From positions 3,848,001-3,912,000 of the forward strand of contig NZ_CP107841.1 in NCBI RefSeq assembly GCF_036346855.1: a stretch of DNA of 64,000 nucleotides, given 5' to 3'. The stretch's first letter is position 1, and every line of letters begins with the position of its first letter. Positions 34,396 to 43,542 of the stretch are shown here, one piece after another. The notes beneath the pieces were generated by a model. That model was not told the DNA's origin. It was given only the letters and a program-made list of their open reading frames with translations, and did no database searches. Position numbers and translations under genes: made by a program. Origin of the DNA: Streptomyces europaeiscabiei (GTDB lineage: Bacteria; Actinomycetota; Actinomycetes; Streptomycetales; Streptomycetaceae).

Positions 34396-36417
34396 TCAGC
34401 GTGGTTCGCGGACGACCGCCACGTCCCCGGCCGCCACCAGCACGCTCGCCGAGGCACCGCTCGTGGCGACCCCCTTGCCCGTCAGCAGCTCGGACGCGTC
34501 GGCCGCGACCTCGATCTCGGCCGCCGACTCCCCGTGGTTGATCAGGAAGAGGTAGTCCGCGTCCGCACCCCGGCGCAGGACCGCCTCGACCCCGTCGGGG
34601 GTCGTACGCACCGACGCCACGCCCGCCTCCTCGCGGATGCGGCCCAGGAGGGAGGCGAGGGTCGTCGGGTCCGGGCGGGTGGCCACGTACCAGGCCGTGC
34701 CCGAGCCGTGCGTGGCGCGGGTGACGGCCGGGACGCCGGCCAGGGGGCCGGAGGCGTACGTCGCGATCGGCTCGGCGCCCGCCAGGGCGACCCGCTCCGA
34801 CCAGAGTTCACCCGTGCCGGCCTCGCCCAGGCCGGCCAGGGCCACCGACTCCCCCGGCAACAGCGGGAACAGCTCGTCCGTGCGCACGCCCAGCGCCTCG
34901 CGGAACGCTCCGGGGTAACCGCCCAGCCGGACATGGCAGTTCTCGTCCACCGCCCCGCTGTGGAAGCCTACCGCCAGCGTGCCTCCGGCCGCCGCGAACC
35001 CCGTCAGGTTCGCCGCTCCCTCGTCGTCCACCAGGTACAGGCTCGGCGCCAGGACCAGCTTGTACGCGGACAGGTCCGCGTCGGGGCGCACGAAGTCCAC
35101 CGCCACACCGGACCGCCACAGCGGCTCGTACCAGGCACGGACCAGGTCCTGGAAGCGGAGTTCGCCGCTCGGCTGGGACGGGAGTTCCACCGCCCACCAG
35201 GCGTTCCAGTCCCAGACGATCGCCACCTCGGCGACGCCCGCGCTGCCCCGCACCTCCGCCAACGACCCCAGATCCGCGCCCAGTCGCACCACGTCACGCC
35301 AGATCTGGCTGTCCGTGCCCGCGTGCGGGAGCATCGCCGAGTGCCACTGCTCGGCGCCCGCCTTGGCGGCCCGCCACTGGAAGTAGGCGATGCCGTCGGC
35401 GCCCCGGGCCACGTGGGACAGGGCGTTGCGGCGCAGCTCGCCCGCCGTCTTGGCCCGGTTGACCGGCTGCCAGTTGACCGCGCCGGTGGAGTGTTCCATC
35501 AGGAGCCAGGGGCCGCCGGCCAGCGAACGCACCAGGTCGCCGCTGAGCGCGATGTCGATCTCGGACTCGGGGTCCGTCGACTGGAGGTAGTGGTCGTTGG
35601 AGACGACGTCCAGCTCCGGCGCCCAGCGCCAGTAGTCCAGCTTGTCGAAGTTGTACATCACCATGAAGTTGGTGGTGGCGGGGGTGGCGGGGGCCGCCTC
35701 CAGCAGCACCTCCCGCTCCGCCTTGCACAGTGACAGCAACGCGTCGCTGCAGAAGCGGCGCCAGTCCAGCTGGTGGGCCGGGTTCGGGACCGCGCCCGTC
35801 GGGCGGGGCGGGATGATCTCGTCCCAGTCGTAGTACCACTGGCTCCAGAACGTCGTGCCCCAGGCGTTGTTCAGCGCCGCCAGGTCGTCGTACTTCTCCC
35901 GCAGCCAGACCCGGAACGCCGCCGCGCTCGTGTCGCAGTAGCACTCGCCGTTGTGGCAGCCGTACTCGTTGTGGATGTGCCACATGACGACGGCCGGGTG
36001 GTCCGCGTACCGCTCGCCCAGCACACGGGCGATCCGCAGGGCCGCCTCGCGGTAGGCGGGACTCGACGGGCAGAAGGTCTGGCGGCTGCCGTACGAGAGG
36101 GTGCGGCCGTCCTTGTCGACCGGCAGGGCGTCCGGGTGCGCGACGAAGAACCAGGCGGGCGGAGCCGCCGTGGGTGTCGCCAGGTCGGCGGCTATCCCGT
36201 TCTCGTGGAGGAGCGCCAGGACGCGGTCGAGGCGGGAGAAGTCGTACTCGCCCTGCCTCGGCTCCAGCAGCGCCCACGCGAAGATGTTGACGCTGACCAT
36301 GGTGACGCCCGCCTCGCGCATGAGGCGTACGTCCTCGGCCCAGACCTCCTCGGGCCACTGCTCGGGGTTGTAGTCACCGCCGTAGGCGATGCCGGGGACC
36401 TTCAGTTCGCGCTTCAT
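34396..36417 (-). CDS. GH42 beta-galactosidase
   Basis: 673 residues, full length: catalytic barrel, then the trimerisation (GATase-like) and C-terminal beta domains. The start M-K-R-E-L-K-V-P-G-I-A-Y-G-G-D-Y-N-P-E-Q-W is typical. The acid/base is E151 in H-I-H-N-E-Y-G and the nucleophile E308 in L-L-M-E-H-S. No signal peptide, so it cleaves imported beta-galactosides in the cytoplasm. The ATG overlaps the GH36 stop by 4 bp. Last gene of a five-gene operon with an ABC importer and an alpha-galactosidase. Confidence 0.94.
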   Translation of the reverse strand: MKRELKVPGIAYGGDYNPEQWPEEVWAEDVRLMREAGVTMVSVNIFAWALLEPRQGEYDFSRLDRVLALLHENGIAADLATPTAAPPAWFFVAHPDALPVDKDGRTLSYGSRQTFCPSSPAYREAALRIARVLGERYADHPAVVMWHIHNEYGCHNGECYCDTSAAAFRVWLREKYDDLAALNNAWGTTFWSQWYYDWDEIIPPRPTGAVPNPAHQLDWRRFCSDALLSLCKAEREVLLEAAPATPATTNFMVMYNFDKLDYWRWAPELDVVSNDHYLQSTDPESEIDIALSGDLVRSLAGGPWLLMEHSTGAVNWQPVNRAKTAGELRRNALSHVARGADGIAYFQWRAAKAGAEQWHSAMLPHAGTDSQIWRDVVRLGADLGSLAEVRGSAGVAEVAIVWDWNAWWAVELPSQPSGELRFQDLVRAWYEPLWRSGVAVDFVRPDADLSAYKLVLAPSLYLVDDEGAANLTGFAAAGGTLAVGFHSGAVDENCHVRLGGYPGAFREALGVRTDELFPLLPGESVALAGLGEAGTGELWSERVALAGAEPIATYASGPLAGVPAVTRATHGSGTAWYVATRPDPTTLASLLGRIREEAGVASVRTTPDGVEAVLRRGADADYLFLINHGESAAEIEVAADASELLTGKGVATSGASASVLVAAGDVAVVREPR

Positions 36418-37736
36418 TCGGCAGCCTCCGTGCCCTTGGCCAGCAGACGGCGAGTCGTGTCCACGCCCCAGGCGTCCAGCGACAGCAGACGGTCGCTGGA
36501 GGCCATGAGGCCACCCGTCGCCTCGACGTGCGCCGCCCAGCGTTCCCGTGTCTCCACGGCCGGGCGGGCCATCAGGCAGTCGGGGTCGTTCACCCAGAGA
36601 CGGCCGTGCTGCCACTGCCGGCCGACGCCCGTGAACTCGGCGGGGTCCTGGCCGGGCTGGCTGTGGTCGTCCGCCTCGGGGCGGCGGTGCGGGGCCGTGT
36701 CGGGGCTGACCCGCATGGCGTCGAACAGGCCGATGGACGGGAGGATCGGCGCGCCGCAGCCCAGCAGGTAGGCGTCGGGGCCGATCGCGTCGCGGATCAG
36801 CTCGATGCCCTCGCGGTACGCCGTCAGGGCGTCCACGGAAGCGTGCCGTACGCCGTCCAGCGCGCCCGCGTACAGGAAGTCGACCTTGAAGTAGTCGTAG
36901 CCCTCGGCGCGCAGGGTCGTGAAGACCTCGGTCAGGTACGCCGCCGCCTCGGGGTGCGTGGTGTCGAGGACGTACAGGTCGTGGCCCCAGTTGCGGCCGG
37001 CGTGCAGCGGCCGGCCCGCCGTGTCCCTGACCAGCCACTCCGGGTGCTCGGCCGCCAGGGTGCTCGACGGGTCGACCAGGAAGGGGGCCGTCCAGATGCC
37101 CGCTCGGCGGCCCCGCGCCCTGATCGTGTCGGCGATGCCCGCGCGGGAGCGGAAGCGGCCGGAGAGGGTCAGCCAGTCGCCCAGGGCGCGCTGGTAGCCG
37201 TCGTCGATCTGGACGACGTCGATGGGGAGGTCGAGGGTGTCCATCGCACGGAGGTTCTCGTGGATGTCGTCCTCGGTGACGGAGGTGAAGTACTCGTACC
37301 AGGAGCACCAGACGGTGGGGGCCGGGCGGGGGGCCGCGAGGCCGAGGCCGGCGGCCCAGTCGCCCAGCACCGACTGGATGTCCTGGCCCGTCCACTCCTT
37401 CACCGGGCCGTCGGAGCTCACCTCGGCGACCCCGTCCCGTACCACCAGACGGATGGACGGGACCTCACGTACGGGGTCGGGGGCGGCCCAGAGGCGGACC
37501 GGTGTGCCGTCGCCCGGGTCGAGGGCCAGCAGGCCCTCGCCCTGGAAGGTGCCGGCGGGGGCGGTGACACCCGGGCGGTAGCAGACCGTCGCCCAGTTGT
37601 CGTCGGTCGGACGGTACGGGGCCGCGTCGAGGGCGTAGGCGCCGCTGGGGCTCCAGGACTGCCAGCCCTCCTCGTGGACCCGTGCCGTAGTGGTGTCCAC
37701 GGGCACGGAGACCACGTGGGTGAAGGGGTGGTGCAC
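36414..37736 (-). CDS. Alpha-galactosidase, GH36-type
   Basis: About 440 residues, no signal peptide. An N-terminal beta domain leads to a barrel with W-C-S-W-Y-E-Y and Q-I-D-D-G-Y-Q. The nucleophile is D286 in Y-F-K-V-D-F and the acid/base D346 in R-V-S-P-D. The protein is shorter than the 700-residue GH36 enzymes, matching the compact bacterial subgroup. GTG 37736 has AGAGAAG upstream and is preferred; GTG 37754 is the alternative. It lies between the permease and GH42 genes, so the importer probably takes up mixed alpha/beta galactosides. Confidence 0.88.
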   Translation of the reverse strand: MHHPFTHVVSVPVDTTTARVHEEGWQSWSPSGAYALDAAPYRPTDDNWATVCYRPGVTAPAGTFQGEGLLALDPGDGTPVRLWAAPDPVREVPSIRLVVRDGVAEVSSDGPVKEWTGQDIQSVLGDWAAGLGLAAPRPAPTVWCSWYEYFTSVTEDDIHENLRAMDTLDLPIDVVQIDDGYQRALGDWLTLSGRFRSRAGIADTIRARGRRAGIWTAPFLVDPSSTLAAEHPEWLVRDTAGRPLHAGRNWGHDLYVLDTTHPEAAAYLTEVFTTLRAEGYDYFKVDFLYAGALDGVRHASVDALTAYREGIELIRDAIGPDAYLLGCGAPILPSIGLFDAMRVSPDTAPHRRPEADDHSQPGQDPAEFTGVGRQWQHGRLWVNDPDCLMARPAVETRERWAAHVEATGGLMASSDRLLSLDAWGVDTTRRLLAKGTEAAE

Positions 37737-37777
37737 GGAATGCTTCTCTTTCACGGAATGGGCCGCCGGACGGGCCG

Positions 37778-38683
37778 TCAGCCCTTGTTGGCGCCCAGGG
37801 TCAGACCGCTCACGAACTGCCGCTGGAGCGCGAAGTACACGACCAGTGTGGGGATCGCTGTCAGGAGGGCGCCGGCGGCGACCAGGTTGGGGTCGGTGAA
37901 GTACTGGCCGGAGAGGTTGTTCAGGGCCGAGGTGATCGGCATGTTCTCGCCGGTGGAGATCAGGACGAGGGCCCAGAAGAAGTCGTTGTAGATCCAGATG
38001 GAGAGCAGGGTCGCCAGGGCGGCCATCGCGGGCCTGCACAGCGGCAGCACGATCTGCCAGTACAGGCGCCACACGGACGCGCCGTCGACGAGCGCGGCCT
38101 CGGTCAGCTCGTGCGGCAGGGAGCGCATGTAGTTGCTGAGCACGAAGGCGCAGAAGCCGGACTGGAACGCCACGTGGATGAGGACCAGGCCGAGGGCGGA
38201 GTCGTACAGCTTGCCGCTCATCGTGATGCCGGGGATGTCGATGAGCAGGTACAGGCGGTACAGCGGGGTGATGATGACCTGCTGCGGGAGCAGGTTGCCC
38301 GCCGTGAAGACCAGGAGCAGGAAGATGTTGACGCGGAAGTCGAAGCGGCTGACGTAGAACGCCACCATCGACGACAGGAACAGCGTCAGCAGTACCGCCG
38401 GGACGGCGATGATCAGGGTGTTCACGAAGTAGTGCGTCATGTCCGACTGGGTGAACGCGTTCGTGAAGTTGTCGAGGCTCAGCTTGTCGGGCCACGAGAC
38501 GTAGCCCTTCTCGCTGGTCTCGCCGTACGGGCGCATGGCGGCGTACAGGGCCCACAGCAGGGGCGCCAGCCACGCCAGCGCCGCACCGGCGAGGAAGACG
38601 TGCAGGAGGATCCGGGCGGGGCGGACGGGCGTGCGCTCCTTGGGAACGGCGGTGGCGGCGGTGGTGTCGACGGTGGTGCTCAT
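37778..38683 (-). CDS. Sugar ABC permease (MalG-type) of the galactoside operon
   Basis: 301 residues, about six membrane helices. The EAA loop reads L-T-E-A-A-L-V-D-G-A-S-V-W-R. The start ATG 38683 overlaps the preceding permease stop by 4 bp. The N-terminal 25 residues are polar and Thr/Ala rich. It pairs with the MalF-type subunit encoded just before it; no ATPase is encoded in the operon. Confidence 0.93.
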   Translation of the reverse strand: MSTTVDTTAATAVPKERTPVRPARILLHVFLAGAALAWLAPLLWALYAAMRPYGETSEKGYVSWPDKLSLDNFTNAFTQSDMTHYFVNTLIIAVPAVLLTLFLSSMVAFYVSRFDFRVNIFLLLVFTAGNLLPQQVIITPLYRLYLLIDIPGITMSGKLYDSALGLVLIHVAFQSGFCAFVLSNYMRSLPHELTEAALVDGASVWRLYWQIVLPLCRPAMAALATLLSIWIYNDFFWALVLISTGENMPITSALNNLSGQYFTDPNLVAAGALLTAIPTLVVYFALQRQFVSGLTLGANKG

Positions 38684-39669
38684 GCGCGCCGCTCCTTCCG
38701 GAAGGTCGCGATCAGATACGGGATGATCACGACGAGGGAGATCACCAGGAGGACGACCGCGATCGCCGATCCGTATCCGATACGGCTGGACTCTCCGATG
38801 ATGTTGTTGGTGACGAGGATCGACAGCAGTTCCGTGCCCTCGGCGCCCTTGTTGAAGACGAAGACGAGGTCGAAGGCGCGCAGGGCCTCGATGATGGTGA
38901 CGACCAGGACGACGGTGTTCGTCGGGCGCAGGGTCGGGAAGATGACGTTCTTGAACGTCTGCCACTCGTTGGCGCCGTCCAGCGCGGAGGCCTCCCGCAG
39001 GGACGGGTCGACGCCCTTCAGGCCGGCCAGGTACAGGATCATCATGTAGCCGGCGTGCCGCCAGGACGCGGCGATGAGGATGGCCCAGAGGTTGAGGTCC
39101 GGGTCGCCGATCCAGTCGATGTAGTGGCCCGGCTCGTTGGCGCCGATCAGGCTGTTGATCAGGCCCGTGTCGGGGTTGTAGATCAGCTGCCAGACGAACC
39201 CGATGACGGCGAGCGACATCACGACGGGCAGGAAGAAGGCCGTCTGGTAGACGCGGCTGAACCGGATCTGCTTGTCCAGCTGCACGGCCAGGAACAGGCC
39301 GAGCGGCGTCGGGATCAGGATGAGCGCCACGAACCAGATGATGTTGTGCTCGACGGCGGGCCAGAACTGCGGGTTGTTGGTGAACAGTTCCTTGAAGTTC
39401 TCCAGCCCGACCCACTTGATCGAGTCGAAGCCGATGCCGTCCCAGGTGGTGAAGGCCAGCGCGATCGAGGCCAGCGCCGTCACCCAGACCAGGGTGACGT
39501 GCAGGATCGTCGGCAGACCCGCCATCAGGCCCAGCGTGAGCCTGTCGCGGCGGGTGAGGAGCCGCCGGTGTCCCTGGGGCACCTTCGCGGCTTTTGCGGT
39601 CTTGGCGGCAGGGCCGGAGCCCGGAGGCGGCGTGGCCGCCTCCGGGCTCTCGGTGGGGGTGGTCGTCAT
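38680..39669 (-). CDS. Sugar ABC permease (MalF-type) of the galactoside operon
   Basis: 329 residues. A polar Pro/Ala/Lys-rich N-terminus of about 45 residues precedes six membrane helices. The EAA loop is L-R-E-A-S-A-L-D-G-A-N-E-W-Q. GGAGG precedes ATG 39669 in the 52-bp gap after the binding-protein gene. Together with the next gene it forms the channel for the sugars bound by the upstream lipoprotein. Confidence 0.93.
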   Translation of the reverse strand: MTTTPTESPEAATPPPGSGPAAKTAKAAKVPQGHRRLLTRRDRLTLGLMAGLPTILHVTLVWVTALASIALAFTTWDGIGFDSIKWVGLENFKELFTNNPQFWPAVEHNIIWFVALILIPTPLGLFLAVQLDKQIRFSRVYQTAFFLPVVMSLAVIGFVWQLIYNPDTGLINSLIGANEPGHYIDWIGDPDLNLWAILIAASWRHAGYMMILYLAGLKGVDPSLREASALDGANEWQTFKNVIFPTLRPTNTVVLVVTIIEALRAFDLVFVFNKGAEGTELLSILVTNNIIGESSRIGYGSAIAVVLLVISLVVIIPYLIATFRKERRA

Positions 39670-39721
39670 GTCAGGAGGTCATCCAGTCGTGAGGACGGTC
39701 GATCGTCAGGATGCTCGGTCG

Positions 39722-41032
39722 TCAGGACGCGAAGATCGTCTTCTTCTGGCGCTCGATGGACGAGAGCAGGCTGTCGACGCCCTTGGGGTCGCGGATGAAC
39801 TTCTGCAGCGCCGGCTGCATCACCGTGGAGGTGAAGTCGGGGCGGCTGTCGCGGTCCATGAACTGGGTGAGGGTCTTGGCGCCGGAGATCATCTCGTACG
39901 CCTTCTTCTGCAGCGGCGAGTACGAGGAGGTGTCGGCCTTGGTGGAGGCGGCCACCACGTTCGGGTCGGCCTTGAGGTAGATCTGCTCGGCCTCGGGGGT
40001 GCCGAGGAACTCCATCAGCTTGACCGCGCCCGCCTTGTTCTTCGGGCTCTTGCTCATCATGAAGCCGTCGGTCGGGGCCTCGACGGTGTCCTGGCCGTAC
40101 GCCGGGTCGATCTCCGGGAAGGCGAAGAAGTCGAGGTCGTCGAGGTCGGCCTTGTTGGTGAACTGCTGGCCCACGAAGGTGCCCAGCAGGTACATGCCGG
40201 CCTTCTTCGACGCCAGGGTCTGCGCGGCGTCCTGCCAGGTACGGCCGACGGCGCCCTCCTGGTGGTACGGCAGCAGCTCGGCCCACAGGTCGAAGACCTT
40301 GCGCACCTTGGCGTCGGTCCAGGACGCCTTGCCCGCCATCAGCTCGACGTGGAAGTCGTAGCCGTTGGTGCGGAAGTTGAGCTGGTCGAAGGTGCCGAGC
40401 GCCGGCCAGGCGTCCTTGTCACCGAAGGCGATGGGGACGAGCTTGTCCTTCTCCATCTGCTTGCAGAGGGCGATCAGCTGGTCCCACGTGGTGGGAACCT
40501 CGTAGCCCTTCTCCTGGAAGACGCTCTTGCGGTAGAAGAGCGCCCAGGGGTAGGTGTACAGCGGCACGAAGTAGAACTTGCCGTCCTCGCCCTTGCTGAG
40601 GCCCTTCATCGCCTCGGGGAAGTTGCCCCCGATCTTGTCCCACACGTCGTCGATGTCGGTGGCCAGGCCCTTGGAGGCGAAGAACTGCATGCGGTAGCCC
40701 GCGAACCAGTGGAACACGTCGTCCGGCGTGCCCTGCAGGTAGGTGTTGATCTGCTCCTGGAACGTGTTGTGGTCCTTGGTGTTCACGTCGACCGTGATCC
40801 CGGACTGCTTCTTGAACGCCGCGTAGATCTCGGCGAACGCCTTCTTCGGCACCGCGTCCGACGCGTTGGAGCCGAGGGTGACGGTCTTCGAGTCGGCGGC
40901 CGTACTGCCGCCGCCTCCGCATGCGCTGAGCAGGGGGACTCCAGCGCCGAGTGCCGCGGCCCCGCCGACGCCGCGCAGCAGGGTGCGACGGCTCGGCCCG
41001 GGGACGGAGAGACCGGAAGGTGTGAGATGCAT
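39722..41032 (-). CDS. Extracellular sugar-binding lipoprotein of the galactoside operon
   Basis: 436 residues, family 1 solute-binding protein. The N-terminus has a twin-arginine-like start (S-R-R-T-L-L-R-G-V-G-G) and a lipobox L-L-S-A-C-G-G, so it is probably a lipoprotein, possibly Tat-exported. ATG 41032 has GGGAG upstream. Motifs include T-V-D-V-N-T-K-D-H-N-T-F-Q-E-Q and W-A-L-F-Y-R-K. First gene of the operon; a candidate promoter and operator-like elements lie 50-180 bp upstream. The ligand is inferred from the GH36 and GH42 enzymes to be a galactoside. Confidence 0.92.
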   Translation of the reverse strand: MHLTPSGLSVPGPSRRTLLRGVGGAAALGAGVPLLSACGGGGSTAADSKTVTLGSNASDAVPKKAFAEIYAAFKKQSGITVDVNTKDHNTFQEQINTYLQGTPDDVFHWFAGYRMQFFASKGLATDIDDVWDKIGGNFPEAMKGLSKGEDGKFYFVPLYTYPWALFYRKSVFQEKGYEVPTTWDQLIALCKQMEKDKLVPIAFGDKDAWPALGTFDQLNFRTNGYDFHVELMAGKASWTDAKVRKVFDLWAELLPYHQEGAVGRTWQDAAQTLASKKAGMYLLGTFVGQQFTNKADLDDLDFFAFPEIDPAYGQDTVEAPTDGFMMSKSPKNKAGAVKLMEFLGTPEAEQIYLKADPNVVAASTKADTSSYSPLQKKAYEMISGAKTLTQFMDRDSRPDFTSTVMQPALQKFIRDPKGVDSLLSSIERQKKTIFAS

Positions 41033-41084
41033 GTACGGCTCCCTGGGGGACAGGTGGTTCGGTCTCAATGGCCCTCGCCGGTGA

Positions 41085-41102
41085 CTGATCGAAAACAATC
41101 AG
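41085..41102. promoter_or_regulatory. Operator-like inverted repeat before the galactoside operon
   Basis: CTGATCGAAAACAATCAG: 5-bp arms around an A-rich centre that stands out in this GC-rich DNA, 53 bp before the first start codon and downstream of a candidate promoter. It could bind a repressor encoded elsewhere. Confidence 0.4.
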
Positions 41103-41138
41103 AAACCAACTCGACCGAACACGGTGGCCGCCATAACA

Positions 41139-41162
41139 GCTCTATGTCATGTCATACGTCAA
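41139..41162 (-). promoter_or_regulatory. Candidate promoter of the galactoside operon
   Basis: On the minus strand TTGACG (41162-41157) and, after 18 bp, TGTTAT. The spacing and the -10 are not ideal, but this is the most AT-rich part of the upstream region. The right coordinate is the -35 end; the -10 falls near 41133-41138. Confidence 0.35.
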
Positions 41163-41181
41163 GACTTCTTGTCCCCCTTTG

Positions 41182-41214
41182 TTGAAACGTAATCCGTGGA
41201 TGTCGAAACGTGAC
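41182..41214. promoter_or_regulatory. Twin GAAACGT elements upstream of the galactoside operon
   Basis: TTGAAACGTAA (41182-41192) and GTCGAAACGTGAC (41202-41214) share GAAACGT exactly 21 bp apart, two helical turns, just upstream of the candidate -35. They could bind a dimeric activator or a LacI/ROK-type regulator. The gap is shared with nothing divergent. Confidence 0.4.
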
Positions 41215-41282
41215 CGACACATACGTGAGCCACCTCACTCACCGGAGGGGGCGCAGTCGCGGGACACCATGACCGCACAACA

Positions 41283-42707
41283 TCAACCACCGAGGTCACC
41301 GGCTCGGGCGGAAGCCGTTCCGGTGTGTCTGCGCCTGCGAATCGACACCCCTCGGTGCCCCCTGCGCGCCGGCGCCCTGCCGTCGCCCGCCGCACCCCCG
41401 TTCAGCTGGATCCAGATCCGCACCTCGGCCCCGCCCAGCACCGACGACCCCAGGCGGACGTCACCGCCGGTCGACTCGGCGAGCCTGCGCACGATGTCCA
41501 GACCGAGCCCGGTCGAGCCGTCGCTGCCGGAGCCCCGGCCACGGGCCATGGCGGCCTCGGGGTCGGCGATGCCGGACCCCGCGTCGGAGACCAGGAGGAT
41601 CACCGCGTCCTCCCCGTTGTGGACGTCGACCGCGAAGGCCGTGCCCTGCGCCGTGTGCCGGAAGACATTGCCGAGGAGGGCGTCCAGCCCCGCGGCCAGG
41701 TCGGCTCGGGCGACGGGTATGCGGACCGGGCGCTCGACCCCGGCCACCCGCCACTTGCGGCCCTCGTCCTCCGCGAGCGCCGACCAGAACGCCATCCGCT
41801 CCCGGACCACCTCGGCCGCGTCGCACCCGGCGCCGGGCCCCACCGCCGCCGTCCGCGGCTTGGCCTCCCGCGCCGTACGGATGATCGTGTCGACCTCACG
41901 CTCCAGCTGTTCGACCGCCGCCCGCGTCTGCTCGGCGGCCGGCCCGTCACCGAGCGAGGCCGCGTTGAGCCGCAGCACGGTCAGCGGTGTCCGCAGCCGG
42001 TGCGACAGGTCCGCCGCCAGCTCCCGCTCGTTCGCCAGCAGCTGGACCACCTGGTCGGCCATCGCGTTGAACGCCACCGCCGCCAGCCGCAGCTCCTTCG
42101 GCCCCTTCTCCGGCACCCTCGCGCCCAGCTGCCCCTCCCCCAGCTCGTGCGCGCTCTCCACCAGCCGCCGCGCGGGCCGGACCATCCGCACCCCGAGCCG
42201 GTCGGCCACCGCCACCGAGCCGACGATCAGCGCGAGGCCCACCCCCGCGAGCACCGCCCACGACGTCGCGACCCCGTTGCCCACCTCCGACTCGGGCACA
42301 TACACCTCGACCACCGCTATCTCGCCGGAGCTGAGCGCGGTGGGCTGGAGCAGTGTGGATCCGCCCGGCACCTCGGTGGTCGAGGCCCGGCCCAGCTTCC
42401 GCACGGTCGCGATGTCCTGGTCGGAGGCCCGCTGCCGGCCCAGGTCGAGCGCGGCCGCGCCCGCACCGTCCGCCGGTATGTGCACCGCCATCCCGACGTC
42501 CGAACCTGCCGAGGCGACGACCCGCTCCAACTGCTCCCGGTCGGTGGTGATGGAGAGCGCCGGGGCGATCGCGGCCGCCTCCCGCTCGGCGTTGGAGAAG
42601 GCCCGGTCCCGTGCCATCTCCTTGATCACCAGCCCGAGCGGCACCGCGAAGGCCAACACGACCATCGCCGTCACCGCCACGCACACCTTGACCAGCGCCC
42701 ACCTCAC
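41283..42707 (-). CDS. Sensor histidine kinase
   Basis: 474 residues. One membrane helix near the N-terminus (V-C-V-A-V-T-A-M-V-V-L-A-F-A-V), an extracytoplasmic domain of about 120 residues, a second helix (S-W-A-V-L-A-G-V-G-L-A-L-I-V-G), a HAMP linker and a HisKA domain with phospho-acceptor H236 in A-D-L-S-H-R-L-R-T-P-L. The ATPase domain shows N (L-L-G-N-V-F-R-H), G1 (V-S-D-A-G-S-G-I) and G2 (G-L-G-L-D-I-V) boxes. GTG 42707 overlaps the response regulator stop (GTGA). The basic C-terminal extension after the kinase domain is not conserved. Signal unknown. Confidence 0.93.
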   Translation of the reverse strand: MRWALVKVCVAVTAMVVLAFAVPLGLVIKEMARDRAFSNAEREAAAIAPALSITTDREQLERVVASAGSDVGMAVHIPADGAGAAALDLGRQRASDQDIATVRKLGRASTTEVPGGSTLLQPTALSSGEIAVVEVYVPESEVGNGVATSWAVLAGVGLALIVGSVAVADRLGVRMVRPARRLVESAHELGEGQLGARVPEKGPKELRLAAVAFNAMADQVVQLLANERELAADLSHRLRTPLTVLRLNAASLGDGPAAEQTRAAVEQLEREVDTIIRTAREAKPRTAAVGPGAGCDAAEVVRERMAFWSALAEDEGRKWRVAGVERPVRIPVARADLAAGLDALLGNVFRHTAQGTAFAVDVHNGEDAVILLVSDAGSGIADPEAAMARGRGSGSDGSTGLGLDIVRRLAESTGGDVRLGSSVLGGAEVRIWIQLNGGAAGDGRAPARRGHRGVSIRRRRHTGTASARAGDLGG

Positions 42708-43408
42708 GGCCGCGCCCCCGCCCCCGGCGGCTCCAGCTTCACGCCGACCCCCCGCAGCGTGTGCAGATAGCGCGGCTTCGCCGCCGTCTCCCCCAACTTC
42801 CGCCGCAGCCACGACAGATGCACGTCGATGGTCTGGTCGTCCCCGTACGACTGCTGCCACACCTCGGCCAGCAGCTCCTTGCGCGGGACGACGACCCCGG
42901 GCCGGGCGGCGAGGAACGCGAGCAGGTCGAACTCGCGCCGGGTGAGATCGAGCCGTACGCCGTCCAGCTCGGCCTGGCGGCGCAGCGGGTCGATCACGAG
43001 GCCCCCGACCCGGATGACCGTGGACGGGGGTGCCTCGCCGACGAAGGCGCGGGACCGGCGCAGCACGGCGGCCATCCGCGCGGACAGGTGTTCGACCGAG
43101 AACGGCTTGGTCAGATAGTCGTCCGCGCCCGCGTTCAACAGGCGGACGATCTCCGTCTCGTCGTCCCGCGCGGTCGCTATGATCACCGGGACGTCCGTGA
43201 TGCCGCGCAGCATCTTCAGCGCCTCCGAGCCGTCGAGATCGGGCAGCCCGAGGTCGAGGATGACCACGTCGAAGTGGACATGCGCGACCTCGCGCAGCGC
43301 CTCCAGGGCCGTACCGACGCTGCGCACGGTGTGTGCGGCGTCCGTCAGATGCCTGATCAGCGCCGAGCGTACGAACTGGTCGTCCTCGACCACGAGCACA
43401 CTTGCCAT
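42704..43408 (-). CDS. OmpR/PhoB-type response regulator
   Basis: 234 residues from ATG 43408 (GTG 43417 is three codons upstream). The receiver domain has the acidic pair E-D-D, phospho-acceptor D52 in I-L-D-L-G, and the switch residues T-A and K in L-T-K-P-F. The C-terminal winged-helix DNA-binding domain shows L-T-R-R-E-F-D-L-L and Y-L-H-T-L-R-G-V-G. Cognate to the kinase encoded 4 bp overlapping downstream. No target site is evident here. Confidence 0.94.
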   Translation of the reverse strand: MASVLVVEDDQFVRSALIRHLTDAAHTVRSVGTALEALREVAHVHFDVVILDLGLPDLDGSEALKMLRGITDVPVIIATARDDETEIVRLLNAGADDYLTKPFSVEHLSARMAAVLRRSRAFVGEAPPSTVIRVGGLVIDPLRRQAELDGVRLDLTRREFDLLAFLAARPGVVVPRKELLAEVWQQSYGDDQTIDVHLSWLRRKLGETAAKPRYLHTLRGVGVKLEPPGAGARP

Positions 43409-43542
43409 GCGCCGCACCGTACGCCAAACGGGGCGGGCCGGTCGGGGCCTGTGGACAACTCACGCGGAGGCCCCGTACACAGGCTCGGGAACGGGCCCGC
43501 ACACTCCCCACCCCACGACACCACCGGGGCTCGTGGGGCAGT

